Assembly (NCBI GenBank): GCA_035294725.1
Contig: DATGKK010000062.1
Span: 1 to 10,939, forward strand
DNA: 10,939 bases
Origin: DATGKK01 sp035294725
GTDB taxonomy: Bacteria > Actinomycetota > Acidimicrobiia > Acidimicrobiales > Bog-793
Direction: 5' to 3'
The notes below the pieces were generated by a model. It made no database searches. It saw nothing but the letters and a program-made list of their open reading frames with translations, and was not told the origin of the DNA. Shown here in pieces: positions 6,456 through 10,939 of this stretch. How positions within the stretch are numbered: the first letter of the stretch is position 1; each line of letters starts with the position of its first letter. Both the position numbers and the translations under genes were made by a program.

Positions 6456-7377
6456 CGACAACACGAGAACGGTCGAGGTGGACGGCCGGACGCTCACCCT
6501 GTCCAACCTCGACAAGGTGCTGTTCCCGAACGGCTTCACGAAGGGGGCCGTGCTCGACTACTACGTGCGCGTCGCCCCCGTCATGCTCCCCCACCTCGCC
6601 GGGCGGCCGGTCACGCTCAAACGGTTCCCCGAGGGCACGAGCAGTGAGGGGTTCATGGAGAAGAACGTCCCCCGGCACGCCCCGGCGTGGATCCGCACCG
6701 CCGTCCTCCCGAGGAAGGGCACCGGCAGGGGCGACCGGCGATCGGGTCGCGCGGGCAAGGACACGACGACGTTCGCCGTGGTCGATGACCTACCGACGCT
6801 CGTGTTCATGGCCAACCTCGCCGCCATCGAGCTTCACACGCCGATGTGGCGCCTCGGAGACGACGGACGCCCTCTTTCCCCGGACCTCATCGTGTTCGAC
6901 CTCGACCCGGGTCAACCGGCCGGGATCGCAGAGTGCGGCGAGGTCGCCATACGCCTCCGCCAGCGCCTCGCAGCAGAAGGGATCGACCTCCTCGCGAAGA
7001 CGAGCGGCTCGAAAGGCCTTCAGTGCTACGGCTACGTCGCCTCGCGCGGCTGGACAGAGGGCGAGACGACCGAGCTCGCGCACGCAGTCGCCGAGGAGCT
7101 CGAGCGCGAGGATCGCGAGCTCGTCGTCTCGCGAATGGCGAAGGCCCTCCGGCCCGGCAAGGTCCTCATCGACTGGAGCCAGAACAACCCTGCGAAGACG
7201 ACCGTGGCTCCGTACTCGCTGCGCGGGCTCGAGCGCCCCGCGGTCTCCACCCCCGTCTCGTGGGAGGAGGTCAGTCGGGCCGCTGCCGGCCAGCTCGATC
7301 TGCTCGGGCTCACCCCGAGCGAGGTCCTCGAGCGGGTGGAACGCCTGGGCGACCTCTTCGCCCCGCTGCTCGGGTGA
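6445..7377 (+). CDS. ligD: LigD-type primase-polymerase (stand-alone NHEJ polymerase)
   Basis: Archaeo-eukaryotic primase-fold polymerase that fills gaps and adds nucleotides at broken ends, often preferring ribonucleotides. The product is 310 aa, close to the usual size of an isolated LigD polymerase domain. It opens with the NLDKVLFPNG block (21-30) and continues with RPVTLKRFPEG (54-64) and EKNVPRHAPAW (72-82). Metal-binding motif I is FDLDPG (D152, D154), motif II SGSKGLQ (187-193) and motif III IDWSQN with D243. Motif II has Gln193 where Pseudomonas LigD has a histidine. The GTG at 6445 is chosen because GAGG (6435-6438) lies six bases upstream and because it overlaps the ligase end by 11 bases; the open frame reaches back to 6349, but that part does not resemble the family. 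GTG 6478 is a weaker alternative. It closes the ku-ligase-polymerase operon. Confidence 0.95.
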   Translation: MSSSDNTRTVEVDGRTLTLSNLDKVLFPNGFTKGAVLDYYVRVAPVMLPHLAGRPVTLKRFPEGTSSEGFMEKNVPRHAPAWIRTAVLPRKGTGRGDRRSGRAGKDTTTFAVVDDLPTLVFMANLAAIELHTPMWRLGDDGRPLSPDLIVFDLDPGQPAGIAECGEVAIRLRQRLAAEGIDLLAKTSGSKGLQCYGYVASRGWTEGETTELAHAVAEELEREDRELVVSRMAKALRPGKVLIDWSQNNPAKTTVAPYSLRGLERPAVSTPVSWEEVSRAAAGQLDLLGLTPSEVLERVERLGDLFAPLLG

Positions 7378-7475
7378 CCGGGCTCGACCGGCGAACTTCG
7401 GGTCACCACGGCACGAAGCGCCGACAACGCCGAGCACCCGCCGCGAGCAGGGCTCGGATCCGCTCGAACCGGCGC

Positions 7476-8747
7476 TCAGTACGGCGCGTGATGGCCGAAG
7501 CCGAGCGGGGCGCGCCTCGGCAGGAGGGCCCGGGCCCGCCCCCCGTCGTGAAGGAGGCGAAGGGCGACTTCGACGGCGCTCACGACCGCGCTCTCGTGGG
7601 AGTCAACGTCCCGGGTCCATGAGCCGGCGAGATGGACGCCGCTCGACGGATCGAGCGCGCTCACCATCTCCTGCGCGCGCCGGACGGCGGGAACCGGTAT
7701 CGGATGGCGGTAGTGAACGCGGGCCAGGACGTCGAGCGGTGGGTCCGGGTCGTAGGTCACCCAGCTCCGGAACACCTCCCGCCCCGAGAGCCGTCCTGCC
7801 GCGGTGGTGAGCTGTGCCGCCTCGGGGAACGTGCGGACACTGACGTCGGAGTCGCTGGCATCCCCCCACCGGAACGTGTCGTCACGATGGACGACCAGTT
7901 CGGCCTCGGTGAAGGGGACCAGCGCGGCTGCCTCGGCCACCGAGCCGCCGAGGATCTCGCCTGCTGCCCATATCGGCGCGGTGACCACTGCCGCGTCGTA
8001 GCGCTCAACGTCGTGCCCGGCTTCCACGACGACACCGTCCCGCCCACTCGTGAGCGTGTGCACCGGCTCCCCCAACCTGAGCCGGACCCCGCCCATCTCC
8101 TCGAGGATCCGCTCGATCCACCGATGGGTCCCTCCCTTCACGGCAACGGGGAGGTGGAGGCCGCGCGACGGGGTCGGCAACGCAAGTGCGGGATAGAGCA
8201 GGGCCGAGGAGGCGCTGACTCCTCGGAGCTCCTCGAAGGTGATCCCGAGGAAGGCCGACGAGACGGCTTGGGCGACCTCGGTCATAAAGGAGGCACGAAG
8301 CCCCAGCGACGAGACGAGCTGGATCCAGGTCGTCTCGGTGTCACCTCGGCGTCGGAGATCGAGGGTGGCGGCAAGGAGCCTGAGCCATGCGGTGAGGTCT
8401 CGCGCCATAACCGGATGCACGAGCGGGTGGAGGCGACAGGGCCGGAGGGTGGGGCTGACGAAACGCGGCTCCCCGCCGCCGCCATAGACCGTGAGCGACG
8501 TCGGCAGACGCACCAGCTCGACGCCGAGCTCGGCGAAGATCGCCATCAGGACGCGGTAGTCCGACGGAAGGAAATAGGTCGGGCCCATCGCTACCTCGAG
8601 GCGCTCGCCTTCCTCCTCGATGACCACCGGGCGCGCGTTGCCACCCGCCTCCGGGAGGGACTCGTAGCAGGTCACCTCATGCTCGGACTGAAGGAGCCAG
8701 CTGCTGACCAGGCCCGCAGCACCTGCTCCCACGACGGCGACGCGCAC
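7476..8747 (-). CDS. FAD-dependent oxidoreductase, amine-oxidase fold
   Basis: The product is 423 aa. It begins with a Rossmann dinucleotide-binding motif, VGAGAAGL (6-13), followed by the strand-ending acidic residue and glycine pair of the flavin amine-oxidase superfamily (YESLPEAGG, about 27-35). A second FAD-contact block lies near the C-terminus (HLAGSW, then DSHESAVVSAVEVA), where the isoalloxazine-binding segment is expected. It resembles the predicted NAD/FAD-binding group COG2907 and, more distantly, protoporphyrinogen oxidases and desaturases; the substrate cannot be told from sequence. GTG 8747 is preferred because TACTCT (TANNNT) ends exactly six bases before it and because family members begin at the Rossmann strand. 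The frame is open to a GTG at 8807, which would add 20 residues of no family likeness. It converges with the polymerase gene across 98 bases that show no convincing terminator. Confidence 0.88.
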   Translation of the reverse strand: MRVAVVGAGAAGLVSSWLLQSEHEVTCYESLPEAGGNARPVVIEEEGERLEVAMGPTYFLPSDYRVLMAIFAELGVELVRLPTSLTVYGGGGEPRFVSPTLRPCRLHPLVHPVMARDLTAWLRLLAATLDLRRRGDTETTWIQLVSSLGLRASFMTEVAQAVSSAFLGITFEELRGVSASSALLYPALALPTPSRGLHLPVAVKGGTHRWIERILEEMGGVRLRLGEPVHTLTSGRDGVVVEAGHDVERYDAAVVTAPIWAAGEILGGSVAEAAALVPFTEAELVVHRDDTFRWGDASDSDVSVRTFPEAAQLTTAAGRLSGREVFRSWVTYDPDPPLDVLARVHYRHPIPVPAVRRAQEMVSALDPSSGVHLAGSWTRDVDSHESAVVSAVEVALRLLHDGGRARALLPRRAPLGFGHHAPY

Positions 8748-8753
8748 CCGCCG

Positions 8754-8759
8754 AGAGTA
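8754..8759 (-). promoter_or_regulatory. -10 box of a leaderless promoter for the FAD oxidoreductase
   Basis: Read on the - strand, TACTCT fits TANNNT and is followed by six bases (cggcgg) and GTG 8747. No ribosome binding site lies before that GTG, so a leaderless transcript is the simplest reading. It decides the start against GTG 8807. Confidence 0.5.
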
Positions 8760-8950
8760 GGCCAGCCCATGATCGCCGGAGTCGCCCACGGTCCTTCTCG
8801 TCGGCACCCTCCAGCCTCACTGACCCTTACGACCGGTCCGGCGGTTCTCGCTTGCGAGCAGGTCGCTGTCTGCGGGCTCCGCTCGGCCGGGATGTCCAGG
8901 GTTCAGCCGTTGGCGGCAACTCCTCGCGCTGAGCGGCGACCGACTCGCCA

Positions 8951-8976
8951 GCTCGCTCGTGCGCCCTCGAGCAAGC
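8951..8976 (-). terminator. Candidate hairpin terminator after the TSUP transporter gene
   Basis: On the - strand the RNA GCUUGCUCG (8976-8968) can pair with CGAGCGAGC (8959-8951) over 9 bp with one G-U wobble and an 8-base loop. It starts about 10 bases beyond the transporter stop. There is no U-tract, so its efficiency is uncertain. The rest of the gap (8760-8950) shows no gene. Confidence 0.35.
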
Positions 8977-8986
8977 GACCGGGCTC

Positions 8987-9712
8987 CTATCCGACGAGCA
9001 GCCGGATGGCCGTCGCCAGGCCGAGCGCCAGCACGAGGGCGCGGAAGGCGACGGGCGGCAGCCGCAGAGCAAAGCGCGCCCCGATGTAGCCACCGACGAG
9101 GCTCGTCAGCGCGAGCAGGCCCGCGTCCGACCACTCGATCTGGGCGTGGACGACGAAGACCAGCACGGCAACCGAGTTCACCACGAGCGACAGCACCGCC
9201 CGCAGCCCGTTCGTCCGTGCCAGCTCGTCGGGGAGGGCGCTGCCGAGGATGGCGAGGAACACGACGCCGAGGCCGGCGCCGAAGTAGCCGCCATAGACCG
9301 AGGCGGCGAGGGTGCCGGCGTGGGCAGCCACCCGGCGGAGCGGACCGGGAGCAAGCTCTCCGCCGCCCGAGCGAGCCCTGACCGCCCGGGCGACGAGGGG
9401 CTGCAGCGCGAACAGGGCGCAGGCCGCCAGCACGAGGTACGGCACGATCGTCGAGAACTCGTGCGCAGGAGTCACGAACAACAGGACCGAACCCGCGACA
9501 CCGCCGGCGACGGCAGGGGCGGACAGCTCGGCCACACGCCGGGTCTGGGCCCGGACCTGGCGGCGGAAACCCGCCGCGCCACCCAGGTACCCGGGCCAGA
9601 TGCCGACCGTGGAGGTCATGTTGGCCGTGAGCGCTGGCACTCCGACCGCGAGCAGGGCCGGGAACGACACGAGCGTTCCGCCCCCTGCCGCGCCGTTCAC
9701 GAGGCCGCCCAC
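8987..9712 (-). CDS. TSUP (TauE/SafE) family membrane transporter
   Basis: Members export or import small sulfur-containing or organic anions such as sulfite or sulfoacetate across the inner membrane; the substrate here is unknown. The 241-aa product from GTG 9712 shows the family repeats: GGGTLVSFPALLAVGVP (10-26) with ANMTSTV (30-36) and PGYLGG (40-45) in the first half, and GGYFGAGLGV, NGLRAVLSLVVNSVAV and GGYIGARFALRL in the second. About seven membrane spans are visible. The start is doubtful. GTG 9712 is the only ordinary start codon in frame after the upstream stop, but it lies inside the first helix, and the codons upstream continue a good hydrophobic segment (GLLVAAGFVGGLVNG). A CTG at 9757 with GGAG seven bases upstream would give a complete helix and 256 aa. 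Divergent from the nuclease gene. Confidence 0.9.
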   Translation of the reverse strand: MGGLVNGAAGGGTLVSFPALLAVGVPALTANMTSTVGIWPGYLGGAAGFRRQVRAQTRRVAELSAPAVAGGVAGSVLLFVTPAHEFSTIVPYLVLAACALFALQPLVARAVRARSGGGELAPGPLRRVAAHAGTLAASVYGGYFGAGLGVVFLAILGSALPDELARTNGLRAVLSLVVNSVAVLVFVVHAQIEWSDAGLLALTSLVGGYIGARFALRLPPVAFRALVLALGLATAIRLLVG

Positions 9713-9811
9713 GAACCCGGCGGCAACGAGGAGGCCGGTGGCGGCGCCCCCGCTCAGCCCCGCGCTCCGAGAGCGGAAGAGGGGCGCGGCGGCACGAAGG
9801 TGTTTCTACTA

Positions 9812-9823
9812 CGGGGATCCCCG
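9812..9823. promoter_or_regulatory. CGGGGATCCCCG palindrome between divergent genes
   Basis: A perfect 12-base palindrome sits in the gap between the transporter and the nuclease gene, about 21 bases upstream of the nuclease -10 box (9844-9849). Its place suits an operator, but there is no second copy in the window to support this. Confidence 0.2.
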
Positions 9824-9843
9824 GCGGCGCGACACCGTCCGCC

Positions 9844-9849
9844 TAGCCT
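9844..9849 (+). promoter_or_regulatory. -10 box of a leaderless promoter for the RecB-like nuclease
   Basis: TAGCCT is followed by seven bases and ATG 9857; the other ATG, at 9854, is only four bases away and too close for a transcript that starts at it. The hexamer is identical to that before proS. No ribosome binding site precedes either ATG. Confidence 0.5.
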
Positions 9850-9856
9850 GGCCATG

Positions 9857-10711
9857 ATGGCTGGAGCAGCTCCCGTCGAGATCCGCCCGGCGCACGGGTT
9901 GACCGAGACCCCGGCCGCACCGCTCGAGCCGCCGAGGACGCTCACGCCGTCAAAGATCACCGCATTCACGAGCTGCCCCCTCGCCTTCCGGTTCTCGGTG
10001 ATCGACCGGTTGCCCGAGCCCCCGTCGCTGCCTGCGGTGCTAGGCACGCTCGTTCACCGGGCCCTGCAGCTGCTGTTCACCTACGTACCTGAAGGAGCGC
10101 GCGATCGTGCCGCCGCCGAAGCGGCCCTGCGTGACGCACAACGAGATCTCGAGGCGGCCGATCCCGACTACGCCGCGCTCGAGCTCGACGCCGAGAGCGG
10201 GGAGCGCCTCGGGCGCCAGGCCGGAGCCCTGCTCGACCGCTACTTCGAGATCGAGGACCCGAACGCCGTGAGACCGATCGGTCTCGAGCTCGATCTCGAG
10301 TGCGAGGTCGACGGGGTGCACCTCCGAGGCATCATCGACCGGCTCGACCTCCTCCCCGACGGCCGCCTCGCCGTCGTGGACTACAAGACCGGCAGGGCGC
10401 CCCGCGCCGAGCAGGCGCGGTCCCGGCTCGCCGGGGTCCAGCTGTACGCCTTGCTGTGCGACGCCGTCCTCGGGCGCCGTCCGGCGGTCGTACGCCTGCT
10501 CTACCTGAGAGACCGGGTGGTCGTCTCGGCCGAGCCGACCGAGATCTCGATGCGGTCCGTGCGCCAGCGCGCCGGGGCCGTGTGGCAGGCGATCGAGAGG
10601 GCCTGCGCGCTCGACGACTTCCGCCCGAGCCCGTCACCTCTCTGCGCCTGGTGCGGCTTCCAGCAGCTCTGCCCGGCAGCGGGCGCCAGCACCATCCCCC
10701 TCGCGCGATGA
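9857..10711 (+). CDS. RecB-like PD-(D/E)XK nuclease with Fe-S cysteine cluster
   Basis: A predicted DNA nuclease of the RecB/AddB/Cas4-type superfamily (PDDEXK_1), 284 aa. Catalytic residues are visible in order: H67 in GTLVHRAL (63-70), D161 in GIIDRLD (158-164), D175 and K177 in VVDYKTG (173-179), then Q195/Y197 in the QLYALL helix. C40 near the start, with C263, C266 and C272 near the end (CAWC, then five residues, then C), has the spacing of the 4Fe-4S cluster that clamps the ends of this fold in AddB and Cas4. It has no helicase domain and no cas1/cas2 neighbour, so it is neither RecB itself nor evidence of a CRISPR system. The frame is open far upstream, antisense to the transporter, but family likeness starts around residue 28. 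ATG 9857 is chosen from the spacing of the -10 box; ATG 9854 would add one Met. It is coupled to the next gene by ATGA. Confidence 0.9.
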   Translation: MAGAAPVEIRPAHGLTETPAAPLEPPRTLTPSKITAFTSCPLAFRFSVIDRLPEPPSLPAVLGTLVHRALQLLFTYVPEGARDRAAAEAALRDAQRDLEAADPDYAALELDAESGERLGRQAGALLDRYFEIEDPNAVRPIGLELDLECEVDGVHLRGIIDRLDLLPDGRLAVVDYKTGRAPRAEQARSRLAGVQLYALLCDAVLGRRPAVVRLLYLRDRVVVSAEPTEISMRSVRQRAGAVWQAIERACALDDFRPSPSPLCAWCGFQQLCPAAGASTIPLAR

Positions 10712-10939
10712 AGGACTTCGTCGCCCGGGTCGACGAGAGCGTGGATCGCGCATTCGACCGGCTCCGCGGCGGGCGCGCGGCAGATCGCATCTTCTACACG
10801 GCGTCGTCGCTCGGCGAGTTCGGCCTCGTCTGGATCATGCTGGCGCTGTTGCGGGCCCTTCGGGGGAGCCGGGCCGACGAGCGGGCGGCGGCACGGACCG
10901 TGGCAGGGGTGCTCCTCGACTCGCTGCTCGTGAACGTGG
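10708..10939 (+). CDS. Probable PAP2-family membrane phosphatase (cut by window end)
   Basis: Only the first 77 residues are present and the frame runs off the window. The start ATG overlaps the nuclease stop by four bases (ATGA), so the two are probably translated from one mRNA. After a charged N-terminal helix (MKDFVARVDESVDRAFDRLR), the segment ADRIFYTASSLGEFGLVWI and the following hydrophobic stretch resemble the start of actinobacterial PAP2 (phosphatidic acid phosphatase type 2) proteins. The diagnostic catalytic motifs (KxxxxxxRP, PSGH, SRxxxxxHxxxD) would lie beyond the edge, so the call rests on general likeness. If correct, it would remove phosphate from a lipid or isoprenoid phosphate at the membrane. 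Confidence 0.6.
   Translation, partial: MKDFVARVDESVDRAFDRLRGGRAADRIFYTASSLGEFGLVWIMLALLRALRGSRADERAAARTVAGVLLDSLLVNV

Noticed and set aside
5337..6539. A 400-codon - strand frame across the ligase gene
   Set aside because: Antisense to a ligase with all nucleotidyltransferase motifs intact; no family likeness.
7378..7475. Terminator between polymerase and FAD oxidoreductase genes
   Set aside because: Only weak, bulged pairing (CGAGC/GCTCG, near 7431-7455) with no T-tract; not strong enough to list.
7632..9089. A 485-codon + strand frame across the FAD oxidoreductase gene
   Set aside because: Antisense to a gene with clear FAD motifs; the translation is low-complexity and charged, with no recognisable family.
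9146..9856. N-terminal extension of the nuclease frame by 237 codons
   Set aside because: This part is antisense to the TSUP transporter and shows no domain; nuclease likeness begins only after 9857.
9857..10711. Cas4 of a CRISPR system
   Set aside because: The cysteine and nuclease motifs fit the wider superfamily, but there is no repeat array and no cas1 or cas2 nearby.

Overview
The window is a GC-rich chromosomal segment. Codon use, the GTG starts and three start codons that sit 6-7 bases after a TANNNT box (leaderless-type promoters) point to an actinobacterium, possibly a deep-branching or uncultured one. That assignment is inference; there is no rRNA or other marker here to settle it. 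I see no mobile element, CRISPR array, tRNA or rRNA.

Left part (1-2364, + strand): a 225-aa exported protein of unknown function is followed by a 484-aa multi-pass membrane protein. A perfect 16-bp hairpin lies between them. It leaves only 21 bases before the second start codon, so the second gene probably depends on read-through from the first.

Middle (2505-7377): proS (prolyl-tRNA synthetase, - strand) is divergent from a compact three-gene non-homologous end-joining operon on the + strand. The operon is ku (with a basic linker and a C-terminal Rho_N/SAP-like module), then a stand-alone ATP-dependent DNA ligase of the LigD-ligase type, then a stand-alone LigD-type primase-polymerase. The ligase start overlaps the ku stop by 4 bases and the polymerase start overlaps the ligase end by 11 bases. 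In mycobacteria the ligase and polymerase are domains of one LigD protein together with a phosphoesterase; here they are split and no phosphoesterase is encoded. The logic would be that Ku binds broken ends, the polymerase fills or extends them, and the ligase seals them.

Right part (7476-10939): on the - strand lie an FAD-dependent amine-oxidase-fold protein and a TSUP (TauE/SafE) membrane transporter. Divergent from the transporter is a RecB-like PD-(D/E)XK nuclease with a C-terminal iron-sulfur cysteine cluster. It is translationally coupled by ATGA to a gene cut by the window edge that looks like a PAP2-type membrane phosphatase.

Points of most interest: the split LigD operon without phosphoesterase, a His-to-Gln change in polymerase motif II, recurrent leaderless promoter geometry that fixes three start codons, and a TSUP gene whose first membrane helix begins upstream of its only ordinary start codon.
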